NCBI GenBank assembly: GCA_964509685.1
Contig: CAZDYQ010000144.1
Span: 1-5,843, forward strand
DNA length: 5,843 nucleotides
Source: JAMLIN01 sp964509685
Lineage (GTDB): Bacteria; Pseudomonadota; Gammaproteobacteria; Burkholderiales; Burkholderiaceae_E
Direction of reading: 5' to 3'
Below the pieces are notes generated by a model, which saw only the letters and a program-made list of their open reading frames with translations, was not told where the DNA came from and did not search any database. A program made the position numbers and the translations under genes. Of the stretch, positions 1 through 5,843 are shown piece after piece (positions within the stretch are counted from its first letter, which is position 1; each line of letters begins with the position of its first letter).

Positions 1-46
1 TACCGGATTTCGAGTCCGGCGCATTCGACCACTCTGCCACCTTTCC
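1..46 (-). tRNA. tRNA-Ser (anticodon CGA), 3' half cut off by window edge
   Basis: Read on the minus strand from 46, the sequence starts GGAAAGG (5' acceptor strand), U8, then a D-arm of the form GGCAGAGUGGUCGAAUGC. Next comes a perfect 5-bp anticodon stem, CCGGA (19-15) with TCCGG (7-3). The 7-base loop CTCGAAA puts the anticodon CGA at 12-10, which reads the serine codon UCG. The GGA start and long D-loop fit a class II tRNA-Ser. Only two bases follow the anticodon arm before the window ends, so the variable arm, T-arm and 3' acceptor strand are not visible. It lies 99 bases downstream of serS, on the same strand, and is a substrate of that enzyme. tRNA-Leu is excluded by the anticodon. Confidence 0.93.
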
Positions 47-72
47 GGGAACCGCGTTCGGTCGAGCCGGTG

Positions 73-100
73 AGTATAGCACTGAAAGCCGCGCTTGCAG
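73..100 (-). promoter_or_regulatory. Probable sigma-70 promoter of the tRNA-Ser gene
   Basis: On the minus strand a good -10 hexamer TATACT lies at 78-73. A weak -35 candidate, CTGCAA (three of six matches to TTGACA), lies at 100-95, with a 16-base spacer. Transcription would begin near 65-67 and give a leader of about 20 bases before the tRNA 5' end at 46. A strong -10 box just upstream of a stable RNA gene is the usual arrangement. It suggests the tRNA need not depend on read-through from serS. The -35 match is poor, so the call rests mainly on the -10 box and its position. Confidence 0.55.
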
Positions 101-111
101 GACACGAGGAC

Positions 112-128
112 GTCGGGTTTGTCCCGAC
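112..128 (-). terminator. Small hairpin behind serS, possible weak terminator
   Basis: GTCGGG and CCCGAC form a perfect 6-bp inverted repeat around a 5-base loop (ACAAA on the transcript strand). It begins 17 bases after the serS stop codon. Its position between serS and the tRNA promoter suits a transcript end or a 3'-protecting stem. However, the bases after it on the minus strand (GTCCTCGTGTCC) contain no T-run, so it is not a canonical Rho-independent terminator. Termination here, if any, may be Rho-dependent. Confidence 0.3.
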
Positions 129-145
129 CGGGCGCTCCAGCCGTG

Positions 146-1450
146 CTACGGCGCCAGCCGCTCCACGCCGCCAAGCCACGGCCGCAACGCCTCCGGTATC
201 GCGATGCTGCCGTCGGGCTGCTGGTGGTTCTCGAGCATGGCGACGAGGGTCCGCCCCACCGCGAGGCCCGATCCGTTGAGCGTGTGCACGAGTTCGGGCT
301 TGCCCTTCGCGGGCCGGTAGCGCGCCTGCATCCGACGCGCCTGGAAGTCGCCGCAGTTCGACACCGACGAGATCTCGCGATACGCCTGCTGCCCCGGCAA
401 CCAGACCTCGAGGTCGTAGGTGATGCGGGCGCCAAATCCCATGTCGCCGGCGCACAGCAGCACCACGCGATAGGGAAGCTCCAGTCGCTGCAGGATCTTC
501 TCGGCATGGCCGACCATTTCCTCGAGCGCCTCGTCCGAGCGAGCCGGCTCGACGATCTGCACCATTTCCACCTTGTCGAACTGGTGCTGGCGGATCATGC
601 CGCGGGTGTCCCGGCCGTACGAACCGGCCTCCGAACGGAAGCACGGTGTGTGTGCGGTGAGCCGCATGGGCAGCGCGTCCGCCGGCAGGATCTCGCCCCG
701 GACGAAGTTCGTGAGCGACACCTCGGACGTCGGGATCAGGTAGAGCGCCTCGCCCCCGCCTTCCTGGCCGCCCTTGCGCGCGGCGAAGAGGTCCTGCTCG
801 AACTTCGGGAGCTGGCCGGTGCCGCGCAGGCTCTCGGCATTGACGATGTAGGGCGTGTAGCACTCGAGGTAGCCGTGCTCGGTGGTGTGGACATCGAGCA
901 TGAACTGGGCGAGGGCGCGGTGCAGGCGCGCGGCGGGGCCGCGCAGGACCGAGAAGCGCGCGCCCGAGAGCTTGGCGCCCATCTCGAAATCGAGCCCGAG
1001 GGCGGCGCCCAGCTCGACATGGTCGCGCGGTGCGAACGGCAACGTCGGCGGCTCGGTCCCGCCACCGGGCGCCCAGCGCCGCTGCTCGACGTTGCCGGTC
1101 TCGTCCCGGCCGTCGGGCACGCGGTCGGCGGGCAGGTTGGGCAGGGTCATCAGCCATTGCGCGAAGGCTTCCTGCACCTCTTCGTTCTGCTTCGCCATGC
1201 TGTCGAGCTCCGCGCCGATGCCGGCCACCTCCGCCATCACGGCGCTGGTGTCCTCGCCCTTTGCCTTCAGCTGCCCGATCGTCTTCGAGAGCGCGTTGCG
1301 CTTCGCCTGCAGGGATTCGGTCGCGGTCTGCAGCGATTTCCGGCGCGCCTCGAGCGCCTCGAAGGCCGTGGCATCGAGTTCGAAGCCGCGCCGGGCCAGG
1401 CGCGCGCGGACCGATTCGAGATCTTTTCTCAGGAGGCTGGGATCGAGCAT
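146..1450 (-). CDS. serS: Seryl-tRNA synthetase (SerRS)
   Basis: A 434-residue cytoplasmic class II aminoacyl-tRNA synthetase that activates serine with ATP and loads it onto tRNA-Ser (and tRNA-Sec where present). Length is near the 430 residues usual for bacterial SerRS. The start MLDPSLLRKDLE matches the family N-terminus and fixes the ATG at 1450, although no good Shine-Dalgarno precedes it (CACCCAAG before the ATG) and the frame stays open 114 codons further upstream. Residues about 30-100 form the charged long antiparallel coiled-coil arm that grips the tRNA variable arm. The catalytic domain shows the serine-binding TSE (241-243), motif 2 (FRSEAGSYGRDTRG, 271-284, with R272 and E274), LEVWLPGQ (347-354) and motif 3 (NGSGLAVGRTLVA, 392-404, with R400). 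The loop at 127-142 is Gly/Pro-rich and about five residues longer than the family pattern I recall. serS follows rarA by 67 bases and lies just upstream of tRNA-Ser. The product is secure. Confidence 0.98.
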   Translation of the reverse strand: MLDPSLLRKDLESVRARLARRGFELDATAFEALEARRKSLQTATESLQAKRNALSKTIGQLKAKGEDTSAVMAEVAGIGAELDSMAKQNEEVQEAFAQWLMTLPNLPADRVPDGRDETGNVEQRRWAPGGGTEPPTLPFAPRDHVELGAALGLDFEMGAKLSGARFSVLRGPAARLHRALAQFMLDVHTTEHGYLECYTPYIVNAESLRGTGQLPKFEQDLFAARKGGQEGGGEALYLIPTSEVSLTNFVRGEILPADALPMRLTAHTPCFRSEAGSYGRDTRGMIRQHQFDKVEMVQIVEPARSDEALEEMVGHAEKILQRLELPYRVVLLCAGDMGFGARITYDLEVWLPGQQAYREISSVSNCGDFQARRMQARYRPAKGKPELVHTLNGSGLAVGRTLVAMLENHQQPDGSIAIPEALRPWLGGVERLAP

Positions 1451-1478
1451 CTTGGGTGTTCGCGTGGAGAGTGGGACT

Positions 1479-1502
1479 GGGCCGGCCGGCTGCGGCTGGC
1501 CC
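1479..1502 (-). other. Imperfect GC-rich hairpin in the rarA-serS gap
   Basis: On the transcript strand GGGCC-A-GCC pairs with GGC-C-GGCCC around a 6-base loop (GCAGCC): eight base pairs interrupted by one A-C mismatch. It starts 15 bases after the rarA stop and ends 28 bases before the serS ATG. No T-run follows (next bases AGTCCCACTCTCC), so it is not a standard intrinsic terminator. It could be a processing or stability stem between the two genes, or a chance product of GC-rich sequence. The rest of this 67-base gap shows neither a recognisable promoter nor a clear T-box-like leader. Confidence 0.3.
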
Positions 1503-1517
1503 GGACCGGAAATGGTA

Positions 1518-2882
1518 TCAGCGCCGCCCGGCCGGGCGCGGCTGGCCGCCCTCGCCGTCGTCCCCGGTGCCGACCCGGCCCGCCTTGCCGGCCTCCTCGT
1601 CGAGCTGGCGCAGGAAGGCGAGCTTCTCCCCGATCTTCGCCTCGAGCCCGCGCGGGACGGGTCGGTACCAGTTCGGCTCCGCCATCCCGTCGGGAAGGTA
1701 GCTCTCGCCCGCGGCGTAGGCATGGGGCTCGTCGTGCGCATACCGGTAGGCATGCCCGTAGCCGAGCTCGCGCATGAGCTTCGTCGGCGCATTGCGCAGG
1801 TGCACCGGCACCTCGCGGCTGCGGTCCTGCTTCACGAAGGCGCGGGCCGCGTTGTAGGCGTTGTAGCCGGCGTTGCTCTTGGGCGCGACGGCCAGGTAGA
1901 TGACCGCCTGGCCGAGCGCGAGCTCGCCCTCCGGGCTGCCCAGCCGCTCGTAGGTGAGCGCGGCATCGTTGGCGATCTGCATCGCGCGGGGATCGGCCAG
2001 GCCGATGTCCTCCCAGGCCATCCGGATGATGCGGCGGGCGAGGTAGCGCGGGTCGGCCCCGCCGTCGAGCATGCGGCTCAGCCAGTACAGGGCCGCATCG
2101 GGGCTGGAGCCCCGCACGGATTTGTGGAGCGCGGATATCTGGTCGTAGAAGCTGTCACCCCCCTTGTCGAAGCGGCGGGCGTTGAGGCTGAGCGCGCTCG
2201 CGACGAAGTCCGCATCGATGTGCGTCACGCCGGCGGCCGCCGCGGCCGTTCCCGCCTGTTCGAGCAGGTTCAGCAGGCGCCGGGCATCGCCGTCCGCATA
2301 GCCGACGAGCGTCGCGACGGCCTTCTCGTCGAACTCGAGATGGACGAGCGCCCTGTCGCGGGCCCGCGCGAAGAGCTGCCGCAGCTCCTCGTCGCCGAGC
2401 GACTGCAGCACGTAGACCTGGGCGCGCGACAACAGGGCCGAGTTGACCTCGAAGCTGGGGTTCTCGGTCGTCGCCCCGATGAAGGTGACGAGACCCGACT
2501 CGACATGCGGCAGCAATGCGTCCTGCTGGGCCTTGTTGAAGCGATGGATCTCGTCCACGAACAGGATGGTGCGGCGCCCGCGGGAGAGCGACTCGCGCGC
2601 CGTGTCCATCGCCTCACGGATGTCCTTGACCCCGGAGAACACGGCCGAGAGGGCCATGAACTCGCAGTCGAAGGCGCTCGCCATGAGCCTGGCGAGCGTC
2701 GTCTTGCCGACGCCCGGAGGCCCCCAGAAGATCATCGAATGGGGCTTGCCGGACTGGAACGCGAGCCGCAGGGGCTTGCCCTCGCCAAGCAGGTGGGCCT
2801 GCCCGATGACCTCGTCCAGCGTCCGCGGTCTCAGGGCCTCGGCGAGCGGCGCGGCGGGCTCCCGGGCGAAGAGGTCAGCCAT
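1518..2882 (-). CDS. rarA: Replication-associated recombination protein A (RarA/MgsA), AAA+ ATPase
   Basis: A 454-residue AAA+ ATPase of the RarA/MgsA/WRNIP1 family, related to clamp-loader subunits. The E. coli protein is about 447 residues, acts at stalled replication forks as a tetramer, and interacts with SSB and DNA ends. Visible motifs are Walker A GPPGVGKT (54-61), Walker B ILFVDEIHRF (106-115, with D110 and E111), sensor 1 IGATTENPSFEVN (135-147, with N141) and sensor 2 GDARRLLNLLE (198-208). The C-terminal oligomerisation part follows, with highly conserved blocks such as DQISALHKSVRGSSPDAALYW, VHLRNAPTKLM, YRYAHDE and GLEAKIGEKLAFL. The last roughly 25 residues are a variable Gly/Arg-rich tail. 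The ATG at 2882 is chosen because it has a GAGG site nine bases upstream and gives the family-like start MADLFAREPAAPLAEALRPRTL. The frame remains open a further 75 codons into lolA, which is shadow. It starts 14 bases after lolA, so translation may be coupled. Confidence 0.97.
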   Translation of the reverse strand: MADLFAREPAAPLAEALRPRTLDEVIGQAHLLGEGKPLRLAFQSGKPHSMIFWGPPGVGKTTLARLMASAFDCEFMALSAVFSGVKDIREAMDTARESLSRGRRTILFVDEIHRFNKAQQDALLPHVESGLVTFIGATTENPSFEVNSALLSRAQVYVLQSLGDEELRQLFARARDRALVHLEFDEKAVATLVGYADGDARRLLNLLEQAGTAAAAAGVTHIDADFVASALSLNARRFDKGGDSFYDQISALHKSVRGSSPDAALYWLSRMLDGGADPRYLARRIIRMAWEDIGLADPRAMQIANDAALTYERLGSPEGELALGQAVIYLAVAPKSNAGYNAYNAARAFVKQDRSREVPVHLRNAPTKLMRELGYGHAYRYAHDEPHAYAAGESYLPDGMAEPNWYRPVPRGLEAKIGEKLAFLRQLDEEAGKAGRVGTGDDGEGGQPRPAGRR

Positions 2883-2891
2883 GGGCGATGG

Positions 2892-2895
2892 CCTC
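2892..2895 (-). promoter_or_regulatory. Ribosome binding site of rarA
   Basis: GAGG on the minus strand, nine bases upstream of the ATG at 2882 and one base after the TAG stop of lolA. It decides the rarA start among several possible upstream codons. Its position against the lolA stop suggests that ribosomes finishing lolA could pass directly to rarA. Confidence 0.6.
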
Positions 2896-2896
2896 G

Positions 2897-3547
2897 CTAC
2901 TGGCGGATGACGTCCGTGCCGGCCGGTACCTCGAAACGGAACGTGCCGGGCGGGAAGCCGGGATTGGTCTCGATCGATTCGAACCGAAAGCGCACGGTAC
3001 GCCCGAAGGCATCGATCACCTCCATGGCCCGCGGCACTGCCCCCTCGAAGCCGATGCGGATGCGCTCGAAGCCCGCATCGCCGCTTCGTGGGGTCGCAAG
3101 CAGCCATCGCAGGCCCTCGCCTTCACCGGCGTCGGCGAGGACGAAATCGTCATCGAGCCGGCCCGACCCGAACAGGATCGCCGCCGGCGTGGCACCCATG
3201 GCCTCGGCCATGGGCCGCACCGTGACCTGCTCGAGGTCGCGATCGTAGAACCACACCTGCTCGCCGTCGGCGACCATCAGCTGCTCGTACGGCCTGGCAA
3301 CTTCCCAGCGAAAGCGCCCGGGGCGCTGGAACGCGAAGCTGCCCGTACTGCGCTCCTCCCGGCCCGAAGGGCCGCCCACGGTTTCCTGGGTGAACGTCCC
3401 CCGCGCGCCCGATGTTTCGGCGAGGAAACGTTCCAGCGAGTCGATCGCGCCCGCCGCCCAGGCGCAGGCCGGTCCGAGGACGAGCGCGGCGGCGAGCGCC
3501 AGCGCCCGTCCGCATCGGGCGAAGCCCGCAAGTCGGTGGACGATCAT
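2897..3547 (-). CDS. lolA: Outer-membrane lipoprotein carrier protein LolA
   Basis: A 216-residue periplasmic chaperone that takes mature lipoproteins from the inner-membrane LolCDE transporter and hands them to the outer-membrane receptor LolB. The N-terminus is a Sec signal peptide: a basic n-region (HRLAGFARCGR), a hydrophobic core (ALALAAALVLGPA, 15-27) and a probable cleavage site AWA/A after residue 31. The mature part has the LolA features: TFTQE (51-55), RPGRFRWEV (75-83, including the conserved Arg and Trp of the open beta-barrel), DGEQVWFYD (94-102), and a C-terminal NPGFPPGTFRFEVPAGTDV. The mature size of about 185 residues is typical. The ATG at 3547 is the only in-frame start that places the signal peptide at the very N-terminus. 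Its ribosome site is the run GGGGG at 3553-3549, only one base from the ATG, so initiation may be weak. C28 is not in a lipobox (-3 is Gly, -2 is Pro), so this is not itself a lipoprotein. It lies 92 bases after ftsK and 14 before rarA. Confidence 0.95.
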   Translation of the reverse strand: MIVHRLAGFARCGRALALAAALVLGPACAWAAGAIDSLERFLAETSGARGTFTQETVGGPSGREERSTGSFAFQRPGRFRWEVARPYEQLMVADGEQVWFYDRDLEQVTVRPMAEAMGATPAAILFGSGRLDDDFVLADAGEGEGLRWLLATPRSGDAGFERIRIGFEGAVPRAMEVIDAFGRTVRFRFESIETNPGFPPGTFRFEVPAGTDVIRQ

Positions 3548-3557
3548 GCCCCCGAAG

Positions 3558-3580
3558 AACGCGCGAGACGCCCGCGCGTT
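3558..3580 (-). other. Perfect 8-bp hairpin directly upstream of the lolA start
   Basis: AACGCGCG (3580-3573 on the transcript strand) pairs exactly with CGCGCGTT (3565-3558) around the 7-base loop GGCGTCT. The 3' foot of the stem is 10 bases from the lolA ATG and four bases from the GGGGG ribosome site. A short pyrimidine stretch TTCTTC starts in the last stem bases, too short for a convincing intrinsic terminator. It could partly end the ftsK transcript, protect an mRNA end or modulate lolA translation. The remaining bases of this 92-base gap (3581-3639) show no clear -10/-35 pair on the minus strand. Confidence 0.45.
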
Positions 3581-3639
3581 GACCCCCGACGCGGACGTGC
3601 CCGTGGCGGAACCGGGCGCAGCGACAGGGCCCACGGCGG

Positions 3640-5843
3640 CTAGTCGTCCTCGCCGGTGTTGCGAGGCACGAGAATGTCGCGGTTGCCGTTGCTCGCCATC
3701 GGCGAGACCAGTCCCGCCTGCTCCATCTGCTCGAGCAGGCGAGCGGCCCGGTTGTAGCCGATGCGCAGGTTGCGCTGGACGAACGAGATCGAGGCACGTC
3801 CGCTCTTCAGCACCACCGCGACCGCCTGGTCGTACATCGGGTCGGCCTCGCCGTCGAGGCCGGCCTCGCCCAGCGTCTTCGTCAGGCCGCCGAAGCCCAC
3901 GGCGCTGCCCGTGTCCGCCTCCTCCGGGACGCCGCCCTCGAGGATGCCCTCGACATAGTCGGGCTCGGCCACGAGCTTCCAGTGCTCGACCACCTTGTGC
4001 ACCTCCTCGTCGGCGACGAAGGCGCCGTGGATGCGCACCGGCAGGCCCGAGCCCGGGGGCATGTACAGCATGTCGCCCTGCCCCAGCAACGACTCGGCGC
4101 CCATCTGGTCGAGAATGGTGCGCGAGTCGATCTTCGAGGACACCTGGAAGGCGATCCGGGTGGGAATGTTGGCCTTGATCAGGCCGGTGATCACGTCCAC
4201 CGACGGGCGCTGGGTCGCGAGGATGAGATGGATGCCCGCCGCGCGCGCCTTCTGCGCGAGCCGCGCGATCAGCTCCTCGACCTTCTTGCCCACCACCATC
4301 ATCAGGTCGGCCAGCTCGTCGATCACCACCACGATGATCGGCAGCTTCCCGAGCGGCTCGGGCTCCTCGGGCGTGAGCGTGAACGGATTGGGGATCGTCT
4401 CGCCACGCTTCTCGGCGTCCCCGATGCGCGCGTTGTAGCCGGAGAGGTTGCGCACCCCGAGCTTGCTCATCAGGCGATAGCGCCGCTCCATCTCGGCCAC
4501 GCACCAGTTCAGCGCATTGCCCGCCTGGCGCATGTCGGTGACCACCGGCGCGAGCAGGTGCGGAATGCCCTCGTAGACGCTCATCTCGAGCATCTTCGGA
4601 TCGATGAGGATCAGCCGCACCTGGCTCGGATCGGCCTTGTAGAGCAGCGACATCAGCATCGCATTGATGCCGACGGACTTGCCCGAGCCGGTCGTCCCCG
4701 CCACCAGCAGGTGCGGCATCCGCGCGAGGTCGGCGACCATCGGGTTGCCGGCGATGTCCTTGCCCAGCGCCAGGGTCACCGGCGAGCCGGCGTCGGCATA
4801 GACCTTCGAGCCGAGGATCTCCGACAGGCGAACCGTCTGCCGGCGCGCATTGGGCAGCTCGAGCCCCATGAGGTTCTTGCCCGGAATCGTCTCGACCACC
4901 CGGATCGACACCATGGACAACGCGCGGGCAAGGTCCTTGGAGAGGTTGACGATCTGGCTGCCCTTGACGCCCGTGGCAGGCTCGATCTCGTACCGGGTGA
5001 TGACCGGCCCCGGATAGGCCGCATCGACGCGCGCGGCGACATTGAAGTCGGCGAGCTTCTTCTCGATCAGCCGTGAGGTGAACTGCAGGGTCTCCTCGCT
5101 GACGGTCTCCTGCTCGACCGGCGGCGGGTCGAGCAGCGAGATCGGCGGCAACTGGGTATCGGCCGGCAGGTCGGCGAACAGGGCCACCTGGCGCTCGGCC
5201 TCGGCCCGTCGCGAACGCTCGACCTTGAGCACGGGCGGCTCGATCCGCAGGGGCTCGGGATCGTCCTCGAAGATCTTGCGCAGCTCCTGCACCTGCTCGT
5301 CGCGCTGGCTCGCGGCGCGCTCGCCCTCGCGCCTGTCGCGCAGGGCGCCGATCGCCTCCACCAGCTTGAGCGCCATGGTCTCCAGCGCGAGTCCCACGCG
5401 CTCGCAGATCATCAGCCACGACCAGCCGGTCCAGAGGCTGAAGCCGCTGCCGACGAGAAGGAGCATCGCCAGCGTGCTCCCGACCACGCCCAGCGCCTCG
5501 AGCAGTCCCTCCGCCAGGAGGCCGCCCACCAGCCCGCCGGGCGCGAGCGGCAGTTCGAAGCCCATGCTGTGCAGGCGCGTGGCCTCGAGCATCGAACAAC
5601 CGAGGAAGAAGAGGCCGAAGCCGAGCCAGCGTTCCCACTCGAGCCGCGGAGGCTCGTCGTCCGGCGCGCGCGCCCGCTCGGCGCGCAGGCCCCGCCACGC
5701 GGCGATCACCATGAGCAGCACGAGCAGCCAGGCGCTGATACCGAACTGGTAGAGCAGCAAGTCGGCGAACCAGGCCCCTACCCTGCCCCCGCCGTTGAAG
5801 ATCTCGCCGTGCTCGACCGAATGCGACCAGCCCGGGTCCTCCC
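3640..5843 (-). CDS. ftsK: DNA translocase FtsK, N-terminus cut off by window edge
   Basis: A septum-located, membrane-anchored DNA pump that moves chromosome ends toward dif and activates XerCD recombination during division. The frame is open to the window edge: 733 residues are visible (numbered here from the first whole codon) and probably the first few tens, with transmembrane helix 1, are missing. The TTG at 5760 is not the start, because the codons upstream read EDPGWSHS...GGRVGAWFAD, the normal periplasmic loop between helices 1 and 2. Membrane segments follow at about 28-49, 72-90 and 111-135. A linker of only about 85 residues (roughly 168-252) leads to the motor. The motor shows Walker A GTTGSGKS (382-389), ILIDPKMLEMS (412-421), Walker B VVVIDELADLM (504-514) and LATQRPSVDVITG (541-553). 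The C-terminal gamma winged helix (about 667-727) has the DPMYDQAV, SFVQRNLRIGYNRAARLLEQME and GLVSPM blocks that read KOPS DNA and contact XerD. The short linker resembles SpoIIIE and many non-enteric FtsKs. The tail ends NTGEDD. Confidence 0.97.
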   Translation of the reverse strand, partial: EDPGWSHSVEHGEIFNGGGRVGAWFADLLLYQFGISAWLLVLLMVIAAWRGLRAERARAPDDEPPRLEWERWLGFGLFFLGCSMLEATRLHSMGFELPLAPGGLVGGLLAEGLLEALGVVGSTLAMLLLVGSGFSLWTGWSWLMICERVGLALETMALKLVEAIGALRDRREGERAASQRDEQVQELRKIFEDDPEPLRIEPPVLKVERSRRAEAERQVALFADLPADTQLPPISLLDPPPVEQETVSEETLQFTSRLIEKKLADFNVAARVDAAYPGPVITRYEIEPATGVKGSQIVNLSKDLARALSMVSIRVVETIPGKNLMGLELPNARRQTVRLSEILGSKVYADAGSPVTLALGKDIAGNPMVADLARMPHLLVAGTTGSGKSVGINAMLMSLLYKADPSQVRLILIDPKMLEMSVYEGIPHLLAPVVTDMRQAGNALNWCVAEMERRYRLMSKLGVRNLSGYNARIGDAEKRGETIPNPFTLTPEEPEPLGKLPIIVVVIDELADLMMVVGKKVEELIARLAQKARAAGIHLILATQRPSVDVITGLIKANIPTRIAFQVSSKIDSRTILDQMGAESLLGQGDMLYMPPGSGLPVRIHGAFVADEEVHKVVEHWKLVAEPDYVEGILEGGVPEEADTGSAVGFGGLTKTLGEAGLDGEADPMYDQAVAVVLKSGRASISFVQRNLRIGYNRAARLLEQMEQAGLVSPMASNGNRDILVPRNTGEDD
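5776..5788 (-). other. Two overlapping KOPS-like octamers inside ftsK
   Basis: On the minus strand GGGCAGGGTAGGG contains two copies of GGGNAGGG sharing three bases: GGGCAGGG (5788-5781) and GGGTAGGG (5783-5776). GGGNAGGG is the E. coli consensus that directs FtsK translocation toward dif. A third copy, GGGCAGGG, lies on the plus strand at 1139-1146 within serS, pointing the opposite way. In DNA this GC-rich about three such octamers are expected by chance in a window of this length, so a real guiding role is unproven. Confidence 0.2.

Noticed and set aside
95..1777. A 560-codon plus-strand open frame opposite serS
   Set aside because: It is the mirror of serS codons with biased Arg/Leu/Ala/His composition, no family resemblance, and no gene-like start context.
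1451..1792. N-terminal extension of SerRS by 114 residues
   Set aside because: The added residues are Arg/Ser/Pro-rich, overlap the end of rarA and do not belong to SerRS, whose normal start MLDPSLL is at 1450.
882..3248. A 788-codon open frame on the plus strand, antisense to serS, rarA and part of lolA
   Set aside because: Its protein is low-complexity Arg/Ala/Gly-rich without a recognisable domain and it lies wholly opposite three certain genes. In GC-rich DNA, stop codons are rare in antisense frames aligned with G/C third positions.
3460..3466. Possible lipobox around C28 of LolA (GPAC)
   Set aside because: Position -3 is Gly and -2 is Pro, which does not fit the lipobox pattern, and LolA is a soluble periplasmic protein with an AWA cleavage site just after.
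3573..3640. A plus-strand TTGACC near 3578-3583 as a promoter element
   Set aside because: It points away from any plus-strand gene and has no -10 partner at the right distance.
3982..5076. A 364-codon plus-strand open frame opposite the FtsK motor
   Set aside because: His/Arg/Asp-rich composition typical of an antisense shadow; it lies fully inside the conserved motor coding sequence.
3643..5698. Upstream extension of the lolA frame through all of ftsK (933 codons in total)
   Set aside because: The part above 3547 is the wrong frame of ftsK. LolA family length and the signal peptide place the start at 3547.
1..5843. Mobile element, CRISPR, toxin-antitoxin or defence system
   Set aside because: No transposase or integrase motifs, terminal repeats, spaced direct repeats or unassigned small operons were visible. 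All coding space is taken by four conserved housekeeping genes.

Overview
This is a GC-rich proteobacterial chromosome segment, by eye about two thirds G+C with strong G/C at third codon positions. Every gene lies on the minus strand, so transcription runs from high to low coordinates. In that direction the order is ftsK (5' end cut off by the window), lolA, rarA, serS, then the 5' half of a tRNA-Ser gene cut off by the other edge. The block ftsK-lolA-rarA-serS is a well-known conserved cluster of beta- and gammaproteobacteria. SerRS features such as the VPDGRDETGNVE stretch and the C-terminal GGVER, the absence of crcB between rarA and serS, and the short-linker FtsK fit a betaproteobacterium best (Burkholderiales or a relative). 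This placement is inferred from memory of the families, not from a search.

Layout by coordinate: 1-46 is tRNA-Ser with anticodon CGA; 47-145 is a gap with a likely tRNA promoter and a small hairpin behind serS; 146-1450 is serS; 1451-1517 is a short gap with an imperfect GC-rich hairpin; 1518-2882 is rarA; 2883-2896 is a 14-base gap; 2897-3547 is lolA; 3548-3639 is a 92-base gap with a perfect 8-bp hairpin next to the lolA ribosome binding site; 3640-5843 is ftsK. No stretch over 300 bases lacks a gene.

The genes do separate housekeeping jobs: chromosome segregation at the division septum (FtsK), lipoprotein transport across the periplasm (LolA), replication-fork maintenance (RarA) and serine charging of tRNA (SerRS). 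SerRS sits directly upstream of one of its own tRNA substrates. The close spacing and shared strand of lolA-rarA (14 bases) and rarA-serS (67 bases) suggest co-transcription. The 92-base ftsK-lolA gap could hold a regulatory or processing point, but I see no convincing sigma-70 promoter there.

I found no mobile element, CRISPR array, phage gene, toxin-antitoxin pair or sign of recent transfer, and nothing I would call a new biological system. The long plus-strand open frames, up to 788 codons, are best explained as antisense shadows of GC-rich genes. The points worth a second look are small: the hairpin against the lolA start, the serS/tRNA-Ser pairing, overlapping KOPS-like motifs inside ftsK, and a lengthened Gly/Pro-rich loop in SerRS.
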